From Candidatus Poribacteria bacterium (lineage in GTDB: Bacteria; Poribacteria; WGA-4E; WGA-3G): a DNA stretch of 45,588 nt. The position numbers and the translations under genes are program-made. Positions 17,836-25,940 of this stretch are shown here, piece by piece; the stretch's first letter is position 1; each line of letters starts with the position of its first letter. The notes below the pieces were generated by a model. That model was not told where the DNA came from. It saw only the letters and a list, made by a program, of their open reading frames with translations, and searched no databases. Where the stretch lies: assembly GCA_022822275.1 (NCBI GenBank), contig JAJEBZ010000037.1, positions 1 through 45,588 of the forward strand, read 5' to 3'.

Positions 17836-17989
17836 ACCTAAGTTGCCACCTAATGTAGCACAATCTGTTAGATTGTGCATCTTAGCACACAAACTGACAG
17901 TTTGTGCTACAAAAACGGACGAAAACTGTATTATACACTATTAAAAACAGTGTCTGCAGGTCTAAAATCCTATAGGTAGCAACTTGAGT
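17836..17989 (+). mobile_element. Family C element C2
   Basis: A 154-bp element with ends ACCTAAGTTGCCACCTA and, from the right, ACTCAAGTTGCTACCTA. It is flanked by a perfect 7-bp duplication TAATATA (17829-17835 and 17990-17996). Inside is the hairpin around TAGCACACAAACTGACAG. The right-hand duplication ends exactly where the GGAGG ribosome site of the gene at 18008 begins. Confidence 0.75.
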
Positions 17990-18007
17990 TAATATAGGAG
18001 GATTTTA

Positions 18008-19177
18008 GTGAAGAACCAAAATTTGTCATATCAATATAAAACACAACGGAAGCATGTATACTTATTGGTAATTCTTACTGTCTGCCTTTTCACATTGACA
18101 CAATTAAGTACTGATGCATACATCTCCAGACCTTATACGATCACTGAACTTGTCAGTGAGAGCACTAACATTGTCTTTGCAACGATCTCAGATGTTAATA
18201 CCAAACGAAAAACCGCTGATTTTAAAGTTGAGGAAAACATCAAAGGCAAAAGCGAATTTGATGTAATAAAAATCCGCTATGACGTATTTAAAGGTGAAAA
18301 AGATCATAGGAAAGAGATAGACACATTGCTCAAAAAAGGTGAACCCATAATTGTCTTATACTTGAAAGAAGGTGGACGCATTGATAGTCTTGCACATACA
18401 AGAGGAAAATGGTTCCAACTCCAGGTAGCAAAAGATAAGAATAGAGGATGGGTGAGATGGAGTTTCACGCATACCGAAGTAAAACTAAATCAATTCAAGG
18501 TTTCAAGAAGAGACTCTACCCCCGAACTTCAGAAAGAATTGCGTGCACTGCTAAAAGGCGGAGTTATCCGTCTATTTCTATTGAACAGAAGAAATTATCA
18601 GGAAGAACATTCAGTTATTTCTGGTATCAATAGAGTAGGAGACCGTTGGCTTGCATGTGAACAGACAACAGAAGGTGACTTGTCAGAACTTGAAAAAACT
18701 GATATATTATGGCTTGGGTATCGTGCAATTGATGATGGTAGGTACCACCTTAATAAAAATCAGGAAAAACAGATAAGAGATTTCGTCAAAAATGGCGGCA
18801 TTGTGATTGTCTCCGGTCAGGATAGTGACGATAATCGTCCTTGTGGTAGCGGCTGGTTAGCAGAACCTTTGAAAGGTGTTGAAAGTAGTGTCAGAAACGA
18901 TTTTCAACCCACAGCGAAAGCAGGGAATCTTTTCAAATCACCACATCGCATCCGTTCTGGGCAACTTTCACTTGATGATTCTTGGAGTGGGTGGAACGAC
19001 AAATTTGAAGTACTTGCAACTACCAATAACGGTAAAGAGATCGTTGTAGCAAAATTAAAATACGGTAAAGGTATGTATCTCATTACAAACATGCGTAACG
19101 ACAATAAATCAAATACTTCAAAAAACCGGCCATTGATCGAGAATCTTACACGTTATGCTGTAGCTGCTCTGAAATGA
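18008..19177 (+). CDS. Exported protein with glutamine-amidotransferase-like domain
   Basis: A 389-residue protein with an N-terminal signal or anchor (YLLVILTVCLFTLTQLSTDAYA-like, residues about 18-38). The middle, residues 45-170, is beta-rich. The C-terminal half, from about 185, looks like a class I GATase-like fold: VIRLFLLN, a TDILWLGYRAIDD strand, QIRDFVKNGGIVIVSGQD and YGKGMYLITNM. The nucleophile Cys expected of a true amidotransferase is not obvious, so it is probably a non-catalytic relative. The start is GTG 18008 with GGAGGA 6-7 bases upstream. It is followed 26 bases later by the PQQ-propeller gene. Confidence 0.7.
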   Translation: MKNQNLSYQYKTQRKHVYLLVILTVCLFTLTQLSTDAYISRPYTITELVSESTNIVFATISDVNTKRKTADFKVEENIKGKSEFDVIKIRYDVFKGEKDHRKEIDTLLKKGEPIIVLYLKEGGRIDSLAHTRGKWFQLQVAKDKNRGWVRWSFTHTEVKLNQFKVSRRDSTPELQKELRALLKGGVIRLFLLNRRNYQEEHSVISGINRVGDRWLACEQTTEGDLSELEKTDILWLGYRAIDDGRYHLNKNQEKQIRDFVKNGGIVIVSGQDSDDNRPCGSGWLAEPLKGVESSVRNDFQPTAKAGNLFKSPHRIRSGQLSLDDSWSGWNDKFEVLATTNNGKEIVVAKLKYGKGMYLITNMRNDNKSNTSKNRPLIENLTRYAVAALK

Positions 19178-19203
19178 TGCAGCCTAATTGGAGTTGAAAT
19201 CCT

Positions 19204-20739
19204 ATGCAAAAAACCTTATGGTTACTAACGCTAAGTCTTTTATCAGTTCCTGTCTGTTTTGCATCACCAGCAAACGCTGTTATACCGCAGCTGATTGGTC
19301 CTTTGACCGCACTGCTGAGTATCATTCCACAGATACTTGCATTTGTCGGTGTTGCAATCGTCACATCACTTGTATTCGCCCGCGACTCAACCAAGATGGT
19401 CTTTTACAAAGTCCGGGATTTCTTTACAGTCCGCAGAACTATCCTTTCAGTTGTTAGTCTTGTTGTCCTAATTGCACTTGCAGTAATTACTTTCCAATTA
19501 GTTGAAAGGGGAATTGATCGTAGTAAACCCACTGTAGATGTAGGTACGCAACAACAAAATGAAAACAAACTGAGAGCGGGTAGTTCATGGTATACATTTA
19601 GAGGCGATGCAAATCGTACTGGCAATGTTGATGGATTACCCGGGCCAGCAAATGGAACTCTATTCTGGGTATTCAGTGCACAAAATAGAAAAAAAGTTCT
19701 ATTCTTTTCATCACCCGCTGTGGTCGGCAATCGTCTATATATCGGTGCTGCACTTGGCGGAATTTTTTCTGCCAGCGGGGCAACCTACTGTATAGACACT
19801 GATACAAAAGAAATTGTCTGGCAACATGATTCAGACATCCCTATCGCATCATCCCCCGCGGTTGTTGCTGGTAGAGTCTACATCGGTGAAGGTTTTCATG
19901 AAGATAGCGGTTGTCGACTCCGATGTCTTGATGCACAAACAGGCGACCCAATCTGGAGTTTCCCAACTGCAAGCCATGTGGAGTCAACCCCGTTCATCAC
20001 GAAAGGCCGACTATACTTCACAGCAGGTGCTGATGGCATTTACTGTATTGATGCACTCGCTGGTGAAGAGATTTGGCACTTCCCCGCTGTACACGCAGAC
20101 ATGTCCCCGCTGGTAAAGGATGGTAAGGTTTTCTTCGGCACCGGCTACGGGGATTACAGAGTCTATGCTGTAGATGCAGATACAGGTAAGGAAATCTGGT
20201 CGCAACCCATGCCATACTCCGTTTGGGGAAATCCAAGCTCACATCAGAACTTAGTCTATTTTGGACTTAGCACAAGTAATTTTGCAGAAAGCGGTCCAAA
20301 TCCTAAAGGTAAAGTTGTCGCCTTTAATATAGAAAACGGGGATATTGCTTGGGAACATGAAGCAGGTGACGGAGTACTCACTGCGGTTGTTGTTCACGAT
20401 GATTATGTAACTTTTGGTTCTCGTGATGGACACGTATATACCCGCCATGCGAAAAATGGAGGGCAACACTGGGAAAAAGATCTGGGTAGTCCTGTCCTTT
20501 CATCACCTGCTGTAACAAAAGATGCAATGTATGTTGCCACAGAAGATGGCATGATCTATTCCCTAAATATCGCAAATGGAGATGTATTGTGGGAATATAA
20601 TGCAAGGACTATTAGATCAGGATTGAAATTCATCTCTTCACCAGCAATCGCAAACGGTAAACTATACATCGGTTCAAGCGACAGATATATTCTCTGTGTA
20701 GGCGGTGATGAGGTAGACCAAACAATTGAAGATCGTTAA
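19204..20739 (+). CDS. Membrane-anchored PQQ-like beta-propeller protein
   Basis: A 511-residue protein. The first 21 residues look like a signal (LLTLSLLSVPVCFASPANA). Two more hydrophobic helices follow at about 32-61 and 78-100. From about 130 to 505 there are repeated PQQ-type blades, each with a pattern such as YCIDTDTKEIVWQHDSD...SSPAVVAGRVYIG. The fold is that of BamB-like and PQQ-dependent dehydrogenase propellers, but no dehydrogenase active-site motif was seen, so a binding or scaffold role is likelier. The ribosome site is weak (GGAG 13 bases upstream). The close spacing to the preceding gene suggests one transcript. Confidence 0.82.
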   Translation: MQKTLWLLTLSLLSVPVCFASPANAVIPQLIGPLTALLSIIPQILAFVGVAIVTSLVFARDSTKMVFYKVRDFFTVRRTILSVVSLVVLIALAVITFQLVERGIDRSKPTVDVGTQQQNENKLRAGSSWYTFRGDANRTGNVDGLPGPANGTLFWVFSAQNRKKVLFFSSPAVVGNRLYIGAALGGIFSASGATYCIDTDTKEIVWQHDSDIPIASSPAVVAGRVYIGEGFHEDSGCRLRCLDAQTGDPIWSFPTASHVESTPFITKGRLYFTAGADGIYCIDALAGEEIWHFPAVHADMSPLVKDGKVFFGTGYGDYRVYAVDADTGKEIWSQPMPYSVWGNPSSHQNLVYFGLSTSNFAESGPNPKGKVVAFNIENGDIAWEHEAGDGVLTAVVVHDDYVTFGSRDGHVYTRHAKNGGQHWEKDLGSPVLSSPAVTKDAMYVATEDGMIYSLNIANGDVLWEYNARTIRSGLKFISSPAIANGKLYIGSSDRYILCVGGDEVDQTIEDR

Positions 20740-20859
20740 TCTTTATATTGTTGCCGTTTAGCAACAAACATGTTAAAATATAAAACTATAGTAATATTGC
20801 ATACTGCCAATGGCTCATGCAATCTGAGATATACATTGAGGTATAAACTAAGGAGATAA

Positions 20860-21696
20860 ATGATGAGAAAGTTTTTAATTGTAATTACACTATTGCTTTT
20901 GATTACAAGCATAACTGCACATGCCCAATGGCGTAGTGACACACATGACGTTTACAACGCACTCAAAAAACCCGCAGACATCACAATCGATGGTGAACTT
21001 GATGACGATGAAGGCTGGGAAGGTGTCATTGAATCGGTTACTGGCACTGACGGAAAAACCTTCTGTGGTGTAGAATTTGAAAATAAGGGTGCTTTTGAAG
21101 AATATAATGGTGGAAAATGGAGTGGTCCAGAGGACCATGAAACCTGCTTCGCGATTGTTTGGGATCCTGATGCTATATATATTGGTATCAGCGTTACCGA
21201 TGATGAGCATGAACACCAAGCAGGTGCTGTTCATGAAGGTGATTCCGTTCAACTTGCTTTTGAGCCGACTGGTAAACGTGAACCAGTAAGAAACGATATA
21301 CTAATTAACATAGCGTTAGATCATGAGGCAAAGAATATTCTATTGCTAAATGAGGAGTTGCGCGGCAATACCGGACTTGTAGCAGGAGAGGATGTTGCGA
21401 TTGTACGTAATGAAAATGAAAATGAAACTTATTATGAAATCAAAATTATTCCCGATACTCTCGGCATAAATGGTGATTTTGAAGAAGGTTACGAGTTCGG
21501 ATTTAGTATCTGTACGAATGATGGTGATTCCGATACTCCAGGTCAAAAAGGTTGGAGTGGATGGTATCCGCACTCAATTGTATTTGGGAAAAGTCCAGAT
21601 AAAACAGGACTCGTCAGGCTTTCTGCTGATGAACTCGCTGTGGAAGCAAAAAACAAACTAACAACAACATGGGGTAGACTGAAATCTACACACTAA
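20860..21696 (+). CDS. Secreted CBM9-like carbohydrate-binding protein, first tandem copy
   Basis: A 278-residue exported protein with a clear signal peptide cleaved near AHA-QW (residue about 23). The rest resembles one family-9-like carbohydrate-binding (DOMON-related) domain: ITIDGELDDDEGWEGV, CFAIVWDPDAIYIGISVTDDEHEH, DSVQLAFEPTG and CTNDGDSDTPGQKGWSGW. AAGGAG lies 5 bases before the ATG. The next gene is a paralogue with about half of the residues the same by eye. Likely role: binding of polysaccharide outside the cell. No catalytic domain is attached. Confidence 0.78.
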   Translation: MMRKFLIVITLLLLITSITAHAQWRSDTHDVYNALKKPADITIDGELDDDEGWEGVIESVTGTDGKTFCGVEFENKGAFEEYNGGKWSGPEDHETCFAIVWDPDAIYIGISVTDDEHEHQAGAVHEGDSVQLAFEPTGKREPVRNDILINIALDHEAKNILLLNEELRGNTGLVAGEDVAIVRNENENETYYEIKIIPDTLGINGDFEEGYEFGFSICTNDGDSDTPGQKGWSGWYPHSIVFGKSPDKTGLVRLSADELAVEAKNKLTTTWGRLKSTH

Positions 21697-21815
21697 CAAG
21701 TCTTAGTAAGTTGACATCACCTTATTAACCGTAGTGAATAAATTCGCTACCTATTCTGATTGGGCAGTACTTCTCTGCCCAAAAAACAAACATCAAACAT
21801 TATAGGAGATTTTTT

Positions 21816-22655
21816 ATGAAAAAATTTGTTGTGATCATTATTGCACTATTTGCAACTCTCTCTTTGTTAACAATCAATAATGCTGATGCCCAATGGCGCA
21901 GCCCAACACACGATGTTTACGAAGCACCAACAGGTGTTGAAATTGAAATTGATGGAAATCTTGACGATTGGGAAGGGGTTTTAGATTCTGTAACGGGTAC
22001 CGATGGAACTACTTTTTGTGGTGTAGAATTTGAAGGTAGAGACGGGGTCGTTAAAGTTTGGGAAGATTTAGGAGGCACCTGGAGCGGTCCAGAAGACCAT
22101 ACAACATGCTTCATGATCGTATGGGATGCCGATGCAGTCTATCTTGCTATTGATGTCACCGATGATGAGCACGAACATGCTGCTGGCGGTGCATGGGATG
22201 GCGATGGGGTTCAACTCTCAGTTGTTCCAAGCGGTATAAGAGAATCTAATTCTACTTTCTTTCTATATAATGTCGCATTAAGGGATAATGGAGACCTTAT
22301 CCTAAATAATGAATCAACGCACGGTCTACCTGGACTTACCAATGCCGATTTTGCTATTGTTAGAGACGACGATGCTAAGAAAACCTCCTATGAGTTCAAG
22401 TTTACACCTGCAAATTTCGGTCAAAGTACCGCGTTGACCGAAAATCTTGAAATCGGATTGGGCATCTGCGTCAATGATGGTGATAAAGACGCACTTGGTC
22501 AAAAGGGTTGGAGCGGTTGGAATCCGCATGCTATTGTTCACACCAAACATCCGCATAAGGTCGGGCTTGTTGTACTCACTAACACACATGTCACATCCGT
22601 TGACCCTAAGGATAAGTTAACATCAACTTGGGGCAGAATAAAATCTGTTTGGTAA
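21816..22655 (+). CDS. Secreted CBM9-like carbohydrate-binding protein, second tandem copy
   Basis: A 279-residue paralogue of the preceding gene. It shares the mature start QWRSxTHDVY, WEGVxxSVTGTDGxTFCGVEFE, the VTDDEHEH stretch and LGQKGWSGWxPHAIV. The signal peptide spans about residues 1-25 (ADA-QW). TAGGAG precedes the ATG. A small stem (TTGGGCAG/CTGCCCAA, 21760-21782) lies in the gap between the two copies and might tune the ratio of the two products. A strong hairpin at 22682-22717 follows the gene. Confidence 0.78.
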   Translation: MKKFVVIIIALFATLSLLTINNADAQWRSPTHDVYEAPTGVEIEIDGNLDDWEGVLDSVTGTDGTTFCGVEFEGRDGVVKVWEDLGGTWSGPEDHTTCFMIVWDADAVYLAIDVTDDEHEHAAGGAWDGDGVQLSVVPSGIRESNSTFFLYNVALRDNGDLILNNESTHGLPGLTNADFAIVRDDDAKKTSYEFKFTPANFGQSTALTENLEIGLGICVNDGDKDALGQKGWSGWNPHAIVHTKHPHKVGLVVLTNTHVTSVDPKDKLTSTWGRIKSVW

Positions 22656-22681
22656 GAAAAGTAGGTTATACCTTACAAACA

Positions 22682-22717
22682 AAGCCCAAAGCCGCCAATC
22701 TTGGCGGCTTTGGGCTT
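22682..22717. terminator. Hairpin between convergent genes, likely terminator
   Basis: A perfect 17-bp inverted repeat (AAGCCCAAAGCCGCCAA and its complement) with only TC between the arms, placed between the converging CBM9-like and DUF3500 genes. On the minus strand it is followed by TTTGTTTGT, so it probably ends the minus-strand transcript and may serve both. Confidence 0.65.
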
Positions 22718-22728
22718 CCGCTTCTCGT

Positions 22729-23748
22729 CTAATGATCATGATGGTCGGTTTTGTGATAGTGCTGCCGAAGCAGGTCCAAACCAAAATCGTCCTCAATGTG
22801 TCGCCAAACAGAGTGGATATGGTTTGCGTTGTTCTGTGTATTGTCGTATTCAACAAAGAAAAACGGCCCGTGAATTCTATAATAGTGAGGTGTTCTGCGT
22901 TCTTCCCCACCCGCCCACGCAAAATGAATGTCGTTGATACTACCATCTTGGAGTTTTTGACGTTCTATCTTGGCAACCTCATCCGGTAACCGATCAATAT
23001 ATTCATGAACTAATTGCACAAGAAGTTCGCGCTGATAGGTTTGCATATTCTCTGCCGCAAATCCTTCAACCGCATCAAACTCAACCTTTGGTGTATTGCG
23101 TGTGAGAATATCTGCAGGTGCTTCTGTATTGATAACAGCATGTGTTTTCTGGTAAGGTGTGAAACTCGCTAATAGTTGTCGTGCCAGTTCCTCTTCAGCA
23201 TATAGTACACGTAATCCTTTTTCCTTACCCTCAAGTACCTCTGCTGGATTTGAACCGAAGAAAAACGGTGTCGGTGAAATCAGTTCACGATTCACAACCG
23301 TAAAGTTAAGTGAGACATGATGTCCTTCTGCACGCCACCCCCAGGCACCGTTCCCAGTCGGATCACCAAAAATAGTAAAATAGTAAAATTCTGGATTGCG
23401 TTCAAGTTTTGTATCACCCGTTTTTTTCTCAATCGCCCCGAGTATCTTCTCTAAGTTGATTATTGCACGTGCTTTCTCATATCCATTGGAACTCAACCCA
23501 CTTTGCATCAGGGAAAACGCTGCTTCTTGTTGTTTCGTATTTAATTCTATCAATGAAACACCCTGACGTTCCCACATCTCAATAGGAATGTAGTGCCATC
23601 GAAACCTTTCGTTGCCATCAAATGGTTGGCAAGCTTTTTCTCGCAATTCAGGAGTCAGAACGTCCAACAAATTCGCTGCTGCGTTAGTCATCTGTTCTGC
23701 TGTTTCTGATGCTGGAATCACTGTCGGTTTTGCTTGTGTGTTTGCCAC
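22729..23748 (-). CDS. DUF3500 family protein
   Basis: A 339-residue protein that I recognise as DUF3500-like from GWRAEGHHVSLNFT, TPFFFGSNPAEV and the spacing LYAEEELARQLLASF. The biochemical function of the family is unknown. It has no evident signal peptide here. The C-terminal tail is His/Asp-rich (YHKTDHHDH) and could bind metal. Several conserved His and aromatic residues in the centre suggest an enzyme. It is divergent from the Gfo/Idh/MocA gene at 23951. Confidence 0.75.
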   Translation of the reverse strand: MANTQAKPTVIPASETAEQMTNAAANLLDVLTPELREKACQPFDGNERFRWHYIPIEMWERQGVSLIELNTKQQEAAFSLMQSGLSSNGYEKARAIINLEKILGAIEKKTGDTKLERNPEFYYFTIFGDPTGNGAWGWRAEGHHVSLNFTVVNRELISPTPFFFGSNPAEVLEGKEKGLRVLYAEEELARQLLASFTPYQKTHAVINTEAPADILTRNTPKVEFDAVEGFAAENMQTYQRELLVQLVHEYIDRLPDEVAKIERQKLQDGSINDIHFAWAGGEERRTPHYYRIHGPFFFVEYDNTQNNANHIHSVWRHIEDDFGLDLLRQHYHKTDHHDH

Positions 23749-23850
23749 GGATTATATACCTCCACAAATACTGTTTTGTATTATTTTATCTGATTTTGAA
23801 TGATAATACAATATAATTTCTTACTCAGATGATTACTTTTGACTAAATCC

Positions 23851-23878
23851 TTGACAAAAATCTGTAAACACCTATAAT
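23851..23878 (+). promoter_or_regulatory. Sigma70 promoter
   Basis: Perfect TTGACA (23851-23856), a 16-base spacer and perfect TATAAT (23873-23878), 72 bases before the Gfo/Idh/MocA start. It is the strongest consensus promoter in the window. Confidence 0.75.
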
Positions 23879-23950
23879 TTTGAGTAGCAATTACAACAGA
23901 CTCATTATTGAATCAATTTTTAGCACTAATACCCGTTAAGGAGCATTATA

Positions 23951-25195
23951 ATGGCTAAACGGATAAAAATCGGACTAATCGGTTGTGGTATGATCTCCGG
24001 TTCACATATCAACGGATACCTTGCACACCCACAACACGCTGAAATAGTCGCGGTATGTGATACCGTAGACGAAAACGCGAAACGTAGAGCAGCACAAGTA
24101 CTCGCAGGTGCGGAAACACGTGCAACCGAGGCAACTGCAAATGCCAAAAAAGCAGATGCTGCTGAAGCGCGTGAACGACTGAATGAGAACGCCGCGCGAT
24201 GGGCAGAATATAAAGAAAATGGTGTCAAAATATATAATGATTACAACGAGATGCTGAAGGCATGTGAGTTAGACGCAGTAAGTCTTGCTACTCCGCCTTT
24301 CGTTCATGAAGCACCGACTGTCGCAGCTGCAGCAGCTGGTAAGCATGTCTTCTGTGAAAAACCTATGGCACGCACAGCAACTGAGGCAAGGAGCATGCGC
24401 GACGCTTGTGATAAAGCTGGAGTGAAACTTGCATATCAGAGTGGCGGAACATGTCTTGACCCGAGGAGTTATGCTATCCGAGAATATGTTACATCGGGAA
24501 AAATCGGTGATGTCTACTATGGGCGTTTGACAAGCTATCGTGTTCGTGGAAGGCCGAATGTTGATATGTTTGGATTCGGAAGATGGTTTCTTAATTCAGT
24601 TTATAGCGGTGGTGGCACAATTTATGACATCGGTGTTTACGCAATTAACCGCACGCTTTATTTGCTCGGTTCACCACAACCTGCAACCATAAGCGGTATT
24701 GCCTATCGTGGCATGTTACCAGAATATACCGGTGAAGAAATCAACGATGTTGAGGAGCATGCATCTGTTTTTGTCCGCTTTACTAATGGCATGTCATGCA
24801 CTTTTGAAAATGGTTGGTCAAGTAATATGGCAGGACAACCACAAGGTTTATTCATCTTCGGTTCAAAAGGGTCGTTTAGCAATGATAAACTCTACCTTGA
24901 AAAAGGAGAATGGGACACTGATGACAAGGGTAATCGAAGACGTTATCGCGAAAATCTGGTTGAGACTCCGTTGGAGCTGCCTGATAGACACTTTCCCGAT
25001 AAGTTCCGTGATTTTCTCAATGCATGTAATAGTGACGCACAACCCGTTAGCAATGGGGATATAGGTTTGAATGTAACAGAGATTATGAGTGGCGCGCTCT
25101 TATCAGCAAAACTCGGACGTGAAATTACCGTAGATGAACTCTATGATATTGAAGCACTCCGTTCTGAACCTACACCTGGATGGCCAATTCCATAG
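23951..25195 (+). CDS. Gfo/Idh/MocA family oxidoreductase
   Basis: A 414-residue NAD(P)-dependent dehydrogenase of the glucose-fructose oxidoreductase / inositol dehydrogenase family. The nucleotide motif IGLIGCGMISGSH is near residue 6, the EKPMA signature near 139, and the C-terminal alpha/beta domain begins with RGRPNVDMFG. The substrate is probably a sugar or cyclitol. Between the first strands and the conserved NDYNEML segment there is an extra Ala/Glu/Lys-rich helix of about 45 residues (residues 42-90) that most members lack. TAAGGAG precedes the ATG, and the promoter at 23851 is clear. Confidence 0.9.
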   Translation: MAKRIKIGLIGCGMISGSHINGYLAHPQHAEIVAVCDTVDENAKRRAAQVLAGAETRATEATANAKKADAAEARERLNENAARWAEYKENGVKIYNDYNEMLKACELDAVSLATPPFVHEAPTVAAAAAGKHVFCEKPMARTATEARSMRDACDKAGVKLAYQSGGTCLDPRSYAIREYVTSGKIGDVYYGRLTSYRVRGRPNVDMFGFGRWFLNSVYSGGGTIYDIGVYAINRTLYLLGSPQPATISGIAYRGMLPEYTGEEINDVEEHASVFVRFTNGMSCTFENGWSSNMAGQPQGLFIFGSKGSFSNDKLYLEKGEWDTDDKGNRRRYRENLVETPLELPDRHFPDKFRDFLNACNSDAQPVSNGDIGLNVTEIMSGALLSAKLGREITVDELYDIEALRSEPTPGWPIP

Positions 25196-25315
25196 ATATT
25201 TAACACCCTTCTGTCAAATCCCATGCTTTAGCTTGCGGGATGTAGTCAAGTCATAGTACCCACAGTTTTTATTTGTCAAAAACACTTGACTTTGCGTATG
25301 ATATGAAGTATTATA

Positions 25316-25769
25316 ACCCAAGTTGCTACCTATAAGTTTTAGACTTGGAAATGCTGTCTCTAATGAAAAAAATGCTGATACTTAACCCATATTTTGTAGC
25401 ATAAACTTCCAGTTTGTGCCCGGACGACACAATTTGGATGAAGATTAATTTTTTAATTCGGTATTTTTTCATTATGCATATTCGAAACATTTTAAGTGCT
25501 CTTTAGTCCCGTAGGGACGCTATGTTTATAGATCATGACTGAATACGGTGTCTTTAGTCCCGTAGGGATGATATGTGTAGGTGTAACGGTATTCTATAAA
25601 CATATCGTCCCTACCAAATCAACGCCAGAAGCGCGTATGGCTTCTGGCGGGACTAAAGAGGGGGCGGAACGTTTTGTTATAAACATATCGTCCCCATGGG
25701 ACTAAAAAAATTACCGAAATATTTTCTTAATCTTCATGAAGATTGTGCTACTTATGTGGCAACTTGAGT
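25316..25769 (-). mobile_element. Family C element C3, with nested D2
   Basis: 454 bp with ends ACCCAAGTTGCTACCTA and, from the right, ACTCAAGTTGCCACATA. It is flanked by a perfect 7-bp duplication TATTATA (25309-25315 and 25770-25776). It is about 300 bp longer than C1 and C2 because a family D cluster sits inside. The ends show that it is inverted relative to C2. It takes up most of the gap between the two Gfo/Idh/MocA genes. Confidence 0.72.
25438..25737. repeat. Family D palindromic cluster D2, nested in C3
   Basis: Both ends carry the inverted motif ATGAAGATTAA with a nearby ATTTCGGTA/ATTCGGTA block, which suggests that D is itself a mobile unit. Inside are several TTTAGTCCCGTAGGGA blocks and one copy of the roughly 62-base unit with the CGCCAGAAGC hairpin (about 25595-25657), as in D1. 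Confidence 0.6.
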
Positions 25770-25879
25770 TATTATAGTATTTTGTATATGTGAAAAGCAA
25801 AAAAACAGATAAATCCCAAGAACTCCCCCATTCCATTTGTCTAAAATGGTATAATTTTTAGTTGAATTACGATTTTCCA

Positions 25880-25898
25880 GCGCGCTTACAAAGCGCGC
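25880..25898. repeat. GCGCGC hairpin repeat
   Basis: GCGCGCTT and AAGCGCGC with a 3-base loop, followed by CTACCG. A related unit (GCGCGGCGAAAGCGCGCCTAC) lies at about 40836. It is located 40 bases before the start of the next gene. Confidence 0.45.
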
Positions 25899-25940
25899 CT
25901 ACCGTATGTGTGTAAATCCTAATAAGAGAAAGGAATAGAA

